DNA of 64,000 nucleotides from Streptomyces sp. CB01249 (GTDB taxonomy: Bacteria > Actinomycetota > Actinomycetes > Streptomycetales > Streptomycetaceae). Position 1 is the stretch's first letter; the number at the start of each line of letters is the position of its first letter. The stretch lies in NCBI RefSeq assembly GCF_001905735.1, contig NZ_LISW01000001.1, forward strand, positions 489,947 through 553,946. The letters are read 5' to 3'. This document shows, in pieces, positions 41,924 to 50,383 of the stretch. A program made the translations under genes and the position numbers. The notes below the pieces were generated by a model. The model saw only the letters and a list, made by a program, of their open reading frames with translations, did not search any database and was not told the DNA's origin.

Positions 41924-44121
41924 GCGTGTTCGTCCCGTTGGGCATGCCGCGGTTCGAGGGCGGACCGGACCACGGCGCGCGGCCGGGCCGGGGCACCGGT
42001 AACACCGCGTACCTGCTGATCAACCCGCCGGTGACCGACCCGACGACCGCCTACCACTCCATCCCGTACCTCGTGGGCGCCGCCCGGGCGGCCGGCCACA
42101 CCGAGTACGCCTGCGTGGACGCCAATCTCGACGCCTTCACCCATCTCGCCGACCCGGCACGCTTCGGCGCCACGCTCGCGGCGGCCCGCGCCCTGCGCGC
42201 CGAGATCGAGGCCAGGTCCGGCGCCCCCCGCCGCCACGACGAGATCCGCTACCGGCAGGCCCTGGCCGCCGAGGGCCTGACCGCCACCTCGGCGCGCGAC
42301 GCGATCCGGGTGTTCCAGGACCCCGAGCTCTTCTACCACCCGCCGACCTACGCCCAGGCGGTCGCGGTGACGAGCCGGTGGTGGGAGCTGATCGCGCTGG
42401 AGATGCCGCCCGGCGCGGCGGACGGCTTCTCGATGCGGGTGAAGTCCGCGGTCAATCTGTGCTCCACGGCGGACCTGTCCGACCCGGAGGTCCCGGCGGC
42501 CGTGGCCCGCCCCTTCGAGGGCTACTTCGCCGACGCGTTCGTCCCGAAGCTGCGCGAACGCCCCTGGGCGGTGGTCGGGCTCTCGGTCAACTACACCAGC
42601 CAGCTGCCCGTCGCCCTGCGGATGGCCCGCCTGATCCGGGCCGAGCTGCCCGAGGCGGTGATCGTCTTCGGCGGCACCGAGGTCGGCGACGTGGTCAAGT
42701 ACGCCACCGACCCGGCGTCGGCGTGGCAGGTCTTCCAGGACGCCGACCTCATCGTTCCGGGCGAGGGCGAGACCGCCCTCATCGGCATCCTCGACGCCGT
42801 CGGCAACGGAGCGGTCCGGGGCGGTGACGCCTTCGAGGGCATCGGCGGCGTGATGACCCGGCGCAGGCCCGACCCCGTCATCGCGTACAGCAGTGTGGCG
42901 ACCCTCGACTCCCCGGCGTACGACGTCTGGGACTGGGACCGCTACTGGGCACCCGAACCGGTGATCCTGTACAGCCCGACCCGGGGGTGCTACTGGAACA
43001 AGTGCACCTTCTGCGACTACGGCCTCAACACCGACCGGCCGACCTCGCCCTCCCGCGAACGCCCCGTCGCCGCCGTCCTGGAGGACCTGCGGCAGGTCAG
43101 CCGCTACGGCAGGACCCTCTACTTCGCGGTGGACGCCATGTCCCCGCGCTATCTGCGCACCCTCGCCGCCGCCCTCGCCGAATCCTCCCTGGACCTGCGG
43201 TGGTCCGCCGAACTGCGCCTTGAGCGGACCTTCCCCAAGCGCTCCGCGGGCGAAGTCCTCGCCGCCTCCGGCTGTGTGGCGGTCTCCTTCGGCTACGAGT
43301 CCGGCACCCAGCGGGTCCTCGACCTCATCGACAAGGGCGTCAAGATCGATGTGGTCCCGGACGTCCTCGGGGAGCTGGCGCGCAACGGCATCGCCGCCCA
43401 GATGATGGGCTTCACCGGCTTCCCCACCGAGACCCGCGAGGAGGCGCTGGCGACGTACGAGTTCCTCCACCAGCACGAGAAGCTGTGGACGACCTCCGGC
43501 ATCGGTGTGTTCGCGCTGACCCCCGGCTCCATGGTCGCCAAGGACCCCGACCGCTTCGGCATCGACGTCCTGCCGACCTCCGCGTCGGACGACATCCGGC
43601 GCTATCTGCCCTGGCGCGACCGTGAGTCCGGCGAGGTGCACTGGCCGGTCGCCGACGACCCCCGCATCCCGCGCGAGTACTTCGCGGGCAACCGCAGGAC
43701 CAGCTTCGACCGGCCCTTCGTCGGCGGCATCGACTCCGCGCACACCCTGCTGTACTTCGCCCGCTTCGGCCGGGACCTGCTGCCCGAGGCCCCCGAGGGC
43801 GCCGGCCGCGACGAGGAGCCCCGCGTCCGCCTGGTCGAGGAGCCGGTCGTGACGATCCCGTTCGCCTCCATCGAGGGGCTGACCGGCATCGGCGACCTGA
43901 TGGCGCAGGTCAGCCGCCGCAGCCGGGCGGACCTGGACACCACGTCCGGCGGTTACGCGGAATGGCTCGACGGGACCGGCACGGCCCGCCCCGGCTCCTG
44001 CGGGGTCCTTGTCCTCGCCCACGGCGACCTGGTCGAGGTGCCCGCCGGGGTGGACTTCGGCACGGACAACGCCGTGACCCGCGCCCTGCGCCTGATGCTC
44101 GCGACGCAGGCCCGCGCCTGA
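41920..44121 (+). CDS. Cobalamin-type radical SAM enzyme
   Basis: A 733-residue enzyme. The first half is long and variable, then comes a Rossmann-like B12-binding-type domain (WAVVGLSVNYTSQLPVALRMARLI; IVFGGTEVGDV; DLIVPGEGETALIGIL). The radical SAM motif is GCYWNKCTFCDYG (Cys357, Cys362, Cys365), that is Cx4CxxC instead of the usual Cx3CxxC; the same longer spacing occurs in some RiPP-associated B12 enzymes as I recall. Later blocks FGYESGTQRVLDLIDKG and GFPTETREEALATYEFL are standard for the class. Many such enzymes methylate unreactive carbons. Likely a second tailoring enzyme of the peptide pathway. Confidence 0.85.
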   Translation: MSVFVPLGMPRFEGGPDHGARPGRGTGNTAYLLINPPVTDPTTAYHSIPYLVGAARAAGHTEYACVDANLDAFTHLADPARFGATLAAARALRAEIEARSGAPRRHDEIRYRQALAAEGLTATSARDAIRVFQDPELFYHPPTYAQAVAVTSRWWELIALEMPPGAADGFSMRVKSAVNLCSTADLSDPEVPAAVARPFEGYFADAFVPKLRERPWAVVGLSVNYTSQLPVALRMARLIRAELPEAVIVFGGTEVGDVVKYATDPASAWQVFQDADLIVPGEGETALIGILDAVGNGAVRGGDAFEGIGGVMTRRRPDPVIAYSSVATLDSPAYDVWDWDRYWAPEPVILYSPTRGCYWNKCTFCDYGLNTDRPTSPSRERPVAAVLEDLRQVSRYGRTLYFAVDAMSPRYLRTLAAALAESSLDLRWSAELRLERTFPKRSAGEVLAASGCVAVSFGYESGTQRVLDLIDKGVKIDVVPDVLGELARNGIAAQMMGFTGFPTETREEALATYEFLHQHEKLWTTSGIGVFALTPGSMVAKDPDRFGIDVLPTSASDDIRRYLPWRDRESGEVHWPVADDPRIPREYFAGNRRTSFDRPFVGGIDSAHTLLYFARFGRDLLPEAPEGAGRDEEPRVRLVEEPVVTIPFASIEGLTGIGDLMAQVSRRSRADLDTTSGGYAEWLDGTGTARPGSCGVLVLAHGDLVEVPAGVDFGTDNAVTRALRLMLATQARA

Positions 44122-44141
44122 GGCGTCCGGGGCGGCCGATT

Positions 44142-44158
44142 GAGACGCCGGGCGTCTC
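44142..44158. promoter_or_regulatory. Palindromic operator candidate upstream of thiolase
   Basis: GAGACGCC, one G, GGCGTCTC: a perfect 8-bp inverted repeat with a single central base, preceded by TT. It lies about 92 bases before the thiolase start and just after the radical SAM operon. The loop is too short for a terminator, so a dimeric repressor site is more likely. Confidence 0.45.
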
Positions 44159-44249
44159 GGTTCCGGGGAAACTGGGTATTGGACCGGTCACGCCGCCGGG
44201 TGCGAGGGTCGTGCCGGACCCCGCACCCGTCTCCCGGAAAGGCCCCGCC

Positions 44250-45476
44250 GTGCCCGACGCCCTCGATGTCGTGATCTGCGAACCCCTGCGCACCCCCATC
44301 GGCCGCTTCGGCGGGGTGTTCGCCGGGGAGAAGCCGGCCGCCCTCGCGGCCCGGGTGATCGCCGAGGTCGTCGCCCGCACCGGCATCGACCCCGACCGGG
44401 TGGACGAGGTGATCCTCGGCCACTCCTACCCGTCGGCGGAGGCCCCCGCGATCGGCCGGGTCGCCGCCCTGGACGCCGGGCTGCCGCAGTCGGTGACCGG
44501 CCTCCAGACCGACCGCCGCTGCGGCTCCGGGCTCCAGGCGGTCCTGGACGCGGCGATGCAGATCCGGGCCGGGTTCAGCGAGGTCGTGATCGCGGGCGGC
44601 GTCGACGTGATGAGCGGCGCCCCGTACTACACGCACGACGGGCGCTGGGGCATCAAGGGCCCCGGCCTCCAGCTCCACGACGCGCTCGCCCGGGGCCGGG
44701 TCACCGCGGGCGGCGTCCACCACCCGGTGCCCGGCGGCATGATCGAGACCGCGGAGAACCTGCGCCGGGCGTACGGGATCAGCCGCGAGGACCAGGACGC
44801 GCTGGCCCTGCGCTCGCAGCGGCGGGCCGGGCTGGCCGCCGCCGAGGGCCGGTACGAGAAGGAGACGGTCCCCGTCACCGTGAAGACCCGGAAGGGCGGG
44901 ACGGTGGTCTCCGCCGACGAGCACCCCCGCCCCGACACTACCGCCGAACAGCTCGCCGCCCTCCGCCCGGTCATGCTGAAGTCCGACCCGGAGGCCACCG
45001 TCACCGCGGGCAACGCCAGCGGCCAGAACGACGCGGCGGCCGCCTGCCTGGTGACGAGCGCCGCCACCGCCGAACGCCTCGGCCTGACCCCGCTGGTCCG
45101 GCTGGTCTCCTTCGCCCGGGCCGGGGTGCCCGCCGCGACCATGGGCCTCGGCCCCGTCCCCGCCACGGAGGCCGCCCTCGGCCGCGCCGGACTCACGCTC
45201 GCCGACCTGGACCTGATCGAGCTGAACGAGGCGTTCGCCGCCCAGGTCCTGGCCTGCACCCGCGAGATGGGCCTCGGCGAGAAGGACCACGAGGAGCGGA
45301 TCAACGTGAACGGTTCCGGCGTCTCGCTGGGCCACCCGGTCGGTGCGACCGGCGCCCGCATCCTCGCCACGCTCACCCGCGAGCTGTACCGCCGCGAGGC
45401 CCGCTACGGCCTGGAGACCATGTGCATCGGCGGCGGCCAGGGCCTCGCGGCGGTCTTCGAGCGTGTGGCGCCCTGA
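44250..45476 (+). CDS. Acetyl-CoA C-acyltransferase (thiolase)
   Basis: A 408-residue thiolase that cleaves or condenses 3-oxoacyl-CoAs. The nucleophile is Cys91 (DRRCGSGLQ), with His362 (LGHPVGATGARI) and Cys392 (MCIGGGQG) completing the site, and NEAFAAQ present. Length and motifs suit both degradative and biosynthetic types; the loop IETAENLRRAYGISREDQD is common to both. GTG 44250 has GGAAAGG seven bases upstream. It is separated from the peptide cluster by 128 bases with a palindrome, so it is probably a separate unit. Confidence 0.9.
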   Translation: MPDALDVVICEPLRTPIGRFGGVFAGEKPAALAARVIAEVVARTGIDPDRVDEVILGHSYPSAEAPAIGRVAALDAGLPQSVTGLQTDRRCGSGLQAVLDAAMQIRAGFSEVVIAGGVDVMSGAPYYTHDGRWGIKGPGLQLHDALARGRVTAGGVHHPVPGGMIETAENLRRAYGISREDQDALALRSQRRAGLAAAEGRYEKETVPVTVKTRKGGTVVSADEHPRPDTTAEQLAALRPVMLKSDPEATVTAGNASGQNDAAAACLVTSAATAERLGLTPLVRLVSFARAGVPAATMGLGPVPATEAALGRAGLTLADLDLIELNEAFAAQVLACTREMGLGEKDHEERINVNGSGVSLGHPVGATGARILATLTRELYRREARYGLETMCIGGGQGLAAVFERVAP

Positions 45477-45484
45477 CACGACGG

Positions 45485-46006
45485 CTACCGGGCCTCCGGC
45501 CCGAAGTCCTCCGTGAAGTAGCTGTCATGGCGGACGCGGAACCGCTTCAGCTCCTCGGGGCCGCGCTGCGACATCTCCGCGACCTGCTCGAAGTACTCCT
45601 CGCGCGGGGCGCCCGGCGAGAACAGCATGAGCATCGACATCGGCTCGTCGGTCACGTTCTTGAAGGCGTGCAGCCCGCCGACGGGCACGTACAGGAAGTC
45701 GCCCGTCCGGCCGGTCACCCACTTCTCGCCGTTGTAGAGCTCGATCTCGCCGGAGAGCACGTAGAACGACTCCGACATCGCCTTGTGGAAGTGGGTCTTC
45801 GCCCCGGCGGACCGGGCCGCCAGATCGACCTTGTACAGCCCGAACTCGCCGCCGGTGGAGTCGTTGGTGGCCAGGTAGTGGGTGGCGCCGCCGCCCGCCG
45901 AGGAGATGTCCGGCGGGGTGTCCGACGGCCGGAAGACGGCGTTCACCTCGCCCGTGGCGCCGAGGTAGCGGGGCTCCGGGTACTCCAGGTGCTCCGGGTA
46001 CGACAT
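45485..46006 (-). CDS. Cupin-domain protein
   Basis: A 173-residue single cupin. The metal-binding pattern is THFHKAMSESFYVLSGEIELYNG (His, His, Glu) and a second motif LYVPVGGLHAFKNV with the fourth ligand His. The C-terminal tail is helical and charged. It might be a dioxygenase, isomerase or sugar-binding protein. GAAGGAG precedes ATG 46006. It lies downstream of nanT on the same strand, after a hairpin, so may be co-transcribed only partly with the nan genes. Confidence 0.83.
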   Translation of the reverse strand: MSYPEHLEYPEPRYLGATGEVNAVFRPSDTPPDISSAGGGATHYLATNDSTGGEFGLYKVDLAARSAGAKTHFHKAMSESFYVLSGEIELYNGEKWVTGRTGDFLYVPVGGLHAFKNVTDEPMSMLMLFSPGAPREEYFEQVAEMSQRGPEELKRFRVRHDSYFTEDFGPEAR

Positions 46007-46088
46007 GGTGCACTCCTTCGGTTGGCGTGCCCCCACCCTCGCCCCCGCCCCGGCCGGACGGCATCGGGCGCGCGGACGATCTCGACCC

Positions 46089-46123
46089 GGCCGGGGACCA
46101 GGCCCAGGGCCCCGTCCCCGGCC
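46089..46123 (-). terminator. Possible terminator after nanT
   Basis: Stem GGCCGGGGAC/GTCCCCGGCC (10 bp) with a 15-base loop that can pair further inside, 11 bases beyond the nanT stop. Confidence 0.55.
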
Positions 46124-46133
46124 GACCATCGTC

Positions 46134-47591
46134 CTAGTTCTCCACGGACACCCGCTCGTCCGCCACCGGCCCCGCCGCCAGGTGGTCCGCCGCCGCGTCC
46201 GGGTCCGTCAGCCGGTTCAGCCGGGCCGGGACGTCGAAGCCGACGAGCAGCACCACGATCACCGTGCCCGCGAAGGTCAGCACGGCCAGCGCCCGGCCCA
46301 GGCTCATCCCGGACGCCAGATGCGCGCCGAGCACCGGCGCGACCGCCCCGCCCAGCGCGCCCACGTTGTAGGTGAAGCCGAGCGCCGCGCCCCGGCTCCG
46401 GGTCGGGAAGTGCCCGCCGATGTAGCGGGGGAGGAGCCCGGAGATGCCGAAGCTGGTCGCCTGGAGCAGGAAGAGCAGGGCGCCGAGGAGCAGGAGGTTG
46501 TCCTCCACCGCGAAGACCGGGTACACGAAGGCGAGCGAGGCCAGCAGCGTCAGCGCGTACGCCTTCTTCGTACCGATCCAGTCCCCGAGGAAACCGGCCG
46601 TCCAGCAGCCCACCATGGTGCCGAAGCCCGCGAAGTACAGGACATCGGTGACCTGGCCCGTGGAGTAGCCCAGCTCCGTCTTCAGGTACGTCGGCAGCAG
46701 CGCCTGGATCGGCCAGGAGTAGAGGAACGCGAAGAACAGCGTCACGATCATCGACAGGTACAGCACCCAGCCGCGCTTCCCGCCCAGCTGCACCGCGAGC
46801 GCGGCGAGGGAGACCCCGGCGACCACGGAGAGCAGCGGCACCAGGCCCGCGCCGCCCGGTGTGAAGACCAGGAACAGCGAGAGCGTGGCGACGGCCACCA
46901 GCATCGTGTTGACGGCCGCCCGGCGCGGGGTCAGGAACAGCGGCCGGAACGGATTGGGCTTCGCGCCCTCGTCCGCGACGGACTCCGTCCACTCCTCCGC
47001 CTCGGGCAGCGCCCGCCGCATCCACAGCGCGATGGCGATCGGGATCAGCCCGAGGTAGAACATCCAGCGCCAGCCGAGCGAGGGCACCACCCAGTCGTAC
47101 ACCTGGGCGGCCAGCACCGAGCCCACCGAGAAGCCGGAGATCAGGAAGCCGCTGGCCCGGTTGCGCAGCGCGGGCGGCCAGCTCTCCATGACGTACGTGG
47201 AGCTGGCGCTGTACTCCCCGGCCATGCCCATGCCGATGGCCAGCCGGGCGGCGAACAGGCTGTGGTAGTTCCAGGCGAACCCGCAGGCGAAGGTCCCCAG
47301 CGAGTACAGCAGGATGCTCGCCACCATCGACAGCTTGCGGCCGTAGCGGTCGCCGAGGGCGCCGAGCACGGCGCCGCCCAGCCAGCGGGTGATGAAGGCG
47401 CCGGAGATCAGGCTGGCGGCCTGCACCGTGCTCAGCCCGAAGTCGTCGCTGATCTCGGTCAGCACGAGGGTGATCAGCACGAAGTCGAAGCCGTCGAGGA
47501 CATAGCCGATCCAGGCGGCGAAGAACGACTTCCACTGGGTGCGGCTCACCTGGCGGTACCAGGGGAGCGTGGGGGGTGTGGTGGTGTGCAC
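46134..47591 (-). CDS. nanT: Sialic acid MFS transporter
   Basis: A 485-residue proton symporter with about 12-14 membrane helices. The start PWYRQVSRTQWKSFFAAWIGYVLDGFDFVLI and the block ISGAFITRWLGGAVLGALGDRYGRKLSMV closely match E. coli NanT as I remember it, including GMGMAGEYSASSTYVMESWP; the match is far stronger than to generic sugar porters. It imports N-acetylneuraminate. It is the last gene of the nanA-nanK-nanE-nanT unit, 62 bases after nanE. A different ABC importer for the same sugar seems to be encoded 7 kb away. Confidence 0.88.
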   Translation of the reverse strand: MHTTTPPTLPWYRQVSRTQWKSFFAAWIGYVLDGFDFVLITLVLTEISDDFGLSTVQAASLISGAFITRWLGGAVLGALGDRYGRKLSMVASILLYSLGTFACGFAWNYHSLFAARLAIGMGMAGEYSASSTYVMESWPPALRNRASGFLISGFSVGSVLAAQVYDWVVPSLGWRWMFYLGLIPIAIALWMRRALPEAEEWTESVADEGAKPNPFRPLFLTPRRAAVNTMLVAVATLSLFLVFTPGGAGLVPLLSVVAGVSLAALAVQLGGKRGWVLYLSMIVTLFFAFLYSWPIQALLPTYLKTELGYSTGQVTDVLYFAGFGTMVGCWTAGFLGDWIGTKKAYALTLLASLAFVYPVFAVEDNLLLLGALLFLLQATSFGISGLLPRYIGGHFPTRSRGAALGFTYNVGALGGAVAPVLGAHLASGMSLGRALAVLTFAGTVIVVLLVGFDVPARLNRLTDPDAAADHLAAGPVADERVSVEN

Positions 47592-47653
47592 GGTGACTCC
47601 AGAGTGCGGGACGGTGTTCGCCTTTGAACAGCCGTCCCGCGAAAAGGGGCAGG

Positions 47654-48334
47654 TCAGCGCCGGGTGATACCCGTCACGAAGCGGGCGGTGAGCGCCGTGG
47701 GCGCGGTGATGGCGGTGCCGACGACGACGCTGTGCGCGCCGCGCGCCAGGGCCTCGGCCGCGTCCTCGGGGGTGTTGATACGGCCTTCGGCGACGACGGG
47801 TACGTCGGTCGCGGCGGCGAGTGCGGCGACCAGGTCCAGGTCTGGCCCGGTCCGCTTCGGCTGCCCGGGCACATAGCCGGACAGGGTCGTGGAGACGAAG
47901 TCCGCGCCGAGCCGGGCGGCCGCGACGCCCTCGGCGAGAGTGGAGACGTCGGCCATGACGAGCGCGCCGGCCGCGTGCACCGCCTCGACCAGCTCCGCGA
48001 ACGTCGAGCCGTCGGGGCGCGGCCGGTCGGTGGCGTCCGCCGCGACGACGGCCGCCCCGGCCCCGGCCACCGCGAGGGCGTGCCGGACGCTCGGCGTGAT
48101 GTACACCCCGGTGTCGCCGTCCTTCCAGAGCCCGATGACCGGCAGGTCCACGGCGGCCGTGATCGCGGCGACGACCTCCGGCTCGTTGGCCCGGATCGCC
48201 GCGCCGCCGCCCGCGACCGCCGACTGCGCGAGCCGCACCAGCGTGGCGGTCTCCCGCATCGGGTCGCCCGGGGGCGCCTGGCAGGACACGATCAGCTTGC
48301 CCCGGAGGGCGGTGACCAGTTCGCGTGCGTTCAT
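47654..48334 (-). CDS. nanE: N-acetylmannosamine-6-phosphate 2-epimerase
   Basis: A 226-residue TIM-barrel epimerase converting ManNAc-6-P to GlcNAc-6-P. Family blocks are LIVSCQAPPGDPMR, GAAIRANEPEVVAAI, VIGLWKDGDTGVYITP, LVMADVSTLAEGVAAARLGADFVSTTLSGY and VVAEGRINTPEDAAEALARGAHSVVVGTAIT; the Lys and Glu of the active site lie in WKD and AEGR. Start ATG 48334 overlaps the nanK stop. Third step of sialic acid breakdown. Confidence 0.92.
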   Translation of the reverse strand: MNARELVTALRGKLIVSCQAPPGDPMRETATLVRLAQSAVAGGGAAIRANEPEVVAAITAAVDLPVIGLWKDGDTGVYITPSVRHALAVAGAGAAVVAADATDRPRPDGSTFAELVEAVHAAGALVMADVSTLAEGVAAARLGADFVSTTLSGYVPGQPKRTGPDLDLVAALAAATDVPVVAEGRINTPEDAAEALARGAHSVVVGTAITAPTALTARFVTGITRR

Positions 48335-49323
48335 CGAAGGACTCCCGGTCGGTGGAGGGGAAGGGTGTGGGTGAGGGCCGCCGCGCCGAGCACGGCCGCG
48401 TCGTGGCCGAAGAGCGGGGCGCGCGGGACGAGTCCGCGCAGCGGCCCCATCAGCTCGGCCGCGAACGCCTCGCGCAGCGCGTCCCCGTACAGCGGTCCGA
48501 TGCGCGGGACCCCGCCGCCGACGACGACCCGGTCGGGCCCGAGCGCGTTGGCGAGCCCGCCGAGCACCCGCCCGGCGGCCCGGGCGCCCGTGGTGATCGC
48601 GGTGACGGCGTCCGCGTCGCCCTCGGCGGCGCGCGCGGCGACCGTCTCCAGGCGGTCCACGGGCGCGCCGGTCAGCCGCGCGTAGTGGGCGGCGATCCCG
48701 GGCCCGGAGGCGATGACCTCCAGATGGCCGGTGGCCCCGCAGGTGCAGGGCAGCCCGGCCGCCTCCGGGCTCGGCAGGTGGCCCAGGTGCCCGGCGATGC
48801 CGGACGCGCCGTGCACCATCCGCCCGTCGGCCGCGACCGCGCCGCCGACTCCGGTCCCGATCGCCGCGAACAGCAGCGAGGCGTGGCCGCCGTGCTCGGC
48901 GCGCAGCGCGTCCAGCTCGGGGCCCGCCGTGGCGCGCACGTCGTTGTCGCAGGCCACCGCGGAGCCGGTGCGGTCCGCCAGGCCGGCGCCCAGCGGGGTC
49001 CCGGCCCAGCCCCGGATCGCGTCGGTGGCGCTGGTGACCGTGCCGGTACGGGGATCGATGACCCCGGCCGCCGCGACGCCGAGCACGGACGCGGTGCGGC
49101 CGGGGTCCACCTCGGCGACGGCCGCCGCGAGCGCGTCGAGCACCGCCGCCGCGCCGTCCCGGGCCGGGGTGGGCCGGGAGTGCCGGGCCACCACGGCGCC
49201 GTCCGCGCCGAACAGCGCGGCGGCGATCTTCGTACCGCCCAGATCCAGGCCCACGACCGGCCGCCGCGCCGAAGCCGCAGCCGTCACCGCAGCCGCCACC
49301 GGGTCCGTCTTCGGGCCCGTCAT
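48331..49323 (-). CDS. nanK: N-acetylmannosamine kinase, ROK family
   Basis: A 330-residue ROK-family sugar kinase. The ATP site is VVGLDLGGTKIAAALFG, the catalytic base region is ACDNDVRAT, and the ROK zinc motif is GIAGHLGHLPSPEAAGLPCTCGATGHLEV (His-x-Cys-x-Cys pattern, here with two Cys visible in CTCG). It phosphorylates ManNAc after NanA cleavage. The N-terminal 20 residues are Ala-rich and may be an extension. ATG 49323 overlaps the nanA stop (ATGA). Confidence 0.88.
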   Translation of the reverse strand: MTGPKTDPVAAAVTAAASARRPVVGLDLGGTKIAAALFGADGAVVARHSRPTPARDGAAAVLDALAAAVAEVDPGRTASVLGVAAAGVIDPRTGTVTSATDAIRGWAGTPLGAGLADRTGSAVACDNDVRATAGPELDALRAEHGGHASLLFAAIGTGVGGAVAADGRMVHGASGIAGHLGHLPSPEAAGLPCTCGATGHLEVIASGPGIAAHYARLTGAPVDRLETVAARAAEGDADAVTAITTGARAAGRVLGGLANALGPDRVVVGGGVPRIGPLYGDALREAFAAELMGPLRGLVPRAPLFGHDAAVLGAAALTHTLPLHRPGVLR

Positions 49324-50279
49324 CGGACCGGCGGCAGGCCCGCGTCGCGCAGCCGCCCGGAGACGTACGCGACGGACTCCGCCGACAGCTGGACCTGCGG
49401 GAACACCGTGTCGCCGCACGCGATGACCCCGAGCAGCCTCAGCGCCGCCTTGAACGAGCCGAGCGCCGAGGAGCTGCGGCCCATGTCCGCCTCCGGGCCC
49501 GCGTCGACCATCGCGAACAGCTCGACCAGCCGCTCCTGCTCTTTGGCGGCCAGCGTCCAGTCCCCGGCGCGCGCGGCCTCGTAGAGCCGTACGTAACCGG
49601 CCGGGTCCACATTGCCGATGCCCGGGACGACCCCGTCGGCACCGGCCAGCAGGGCCGCGTCCACGGTCAGTTCGGACCCGGTGAGGATGCTGAAGTCCGG
49701 CACCGGGCCGTGCGCCCGGCCCTCGCGGCCGCCGAGCTCCACGACGAGCCGGCGCAGCCCGCCCTCGTCGCCGCTGCTGTCCTTGAGCCCGGCCAGCGTG
49801 CCGTCCTCGGCCAGCTCGCGGACCAGGGCGGCGGAGAGCTTGCTGTGCACGGCGACCGGGATGTCGTACGCGAACAGCGGCAGGTCCACCTCGGCGCGCA
49901 GCCGGCGGAAGTGGGCGGCGATCTCCCGGGGGTGGGTGCGGGTGTAGAAGGGCGCGGTCGCGACCAGGGCGTCCGCGCCGAGGGCGGCGGCGGTCCTGGC
50001 GTGCTCGGCGACCCGGGCCGTGGTGGTGTCGATGACCCCGGCGAGGACCGGGACCCGGCCGTCGGTGGCGTTGACGACGGTCTCCAGGACCGTGGCGCGC
50101 TGCTCGTCGGTGAGGTAGGCGACCTCGCTGGTGGACCCGAGCGCGAACAGCCCGTGCACACCGCCGCCGACGAGGTGGTCCACGAGCCGGGCGAGCGATG
50201 CGGTGTCGATCTCCCCGTGGGGGTCGAGGGGGGTGCAGACCGGCGGGACGACGCCGCGCAGCGGTGCGGACAGGGACAT
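49320..50279 (-). CDS. nanA: N-acetylneuraminate lyase
   Basis: A 319-residue class I aldolase of the DapA/NanA family that splits Neu5Ac into pyruvate and ManNAc. The carboxylate loop is GSTSEVAYL in place of GSTGE, the Schiff-base Lys is Lys166 (AGLKDSSGD) and the catalytic Tyr is Tyr138 (AYDIP). The GSTSE variation is shared with some NanA-like enzymes rather than DapA. It is the first gene of the operon with nanK and nanE, which fixes the substrate better than the sequence alone. A palindromic operator lies just upstream. Confidence 0.87.
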   Translation of the reverse strand: MSLSAPLRGVVPPVCTPLDPHGEIDTASLARLVDHLVGGGVHGLFALGSTSEVAYLTDEQRATVLETVVNATDGRVPVLAGVIDTTTARVAEHARTAAALGADALVATAPFYTRTHPREIAAHFRRLRAEVDLPLFAYDIPVAVHSKLSAALVRELAEDGTLAGLKDSSGDEGGLRRLVVELGGREGRAHGPVPDFSILTGSELTVDAALLAGADGVVPGIGNVDPAGYVRLYEAARAGDWTLAAKEQERLVELFAMVDAGPEADMGRSSSALGSFKAALRLLGVIACGDTVFPQVQLSAESVAYVSGRLRDAGLPPVR

Positions 50280-50298
50280 GAGAAGGACTCCAGACGTG

Positions 50299-50320
50299 AG
50301 ACGTAAGATGTCTTATGTCT
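50299..50320. promoter_or_regulatory. Operator palindrome of the nan operon
   Basis: Arms AGACGTAAGA and TCTTATGTCT around TG: a 22-bp inverted repeat with one mismatch. It lies 20 bases upstream of the nanA start and 64 bases upstream of the divergent GntR gene, so could control both. 19 of 22 bases match the site at 54546-54567. Confidence 0.75.
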
Positions 50321-50383
50321 GCGGTACCTTAATCAGACGCTCCTGCGAACGGTCAAGGGGCACCAGCACCCCGGGAGGACGTT

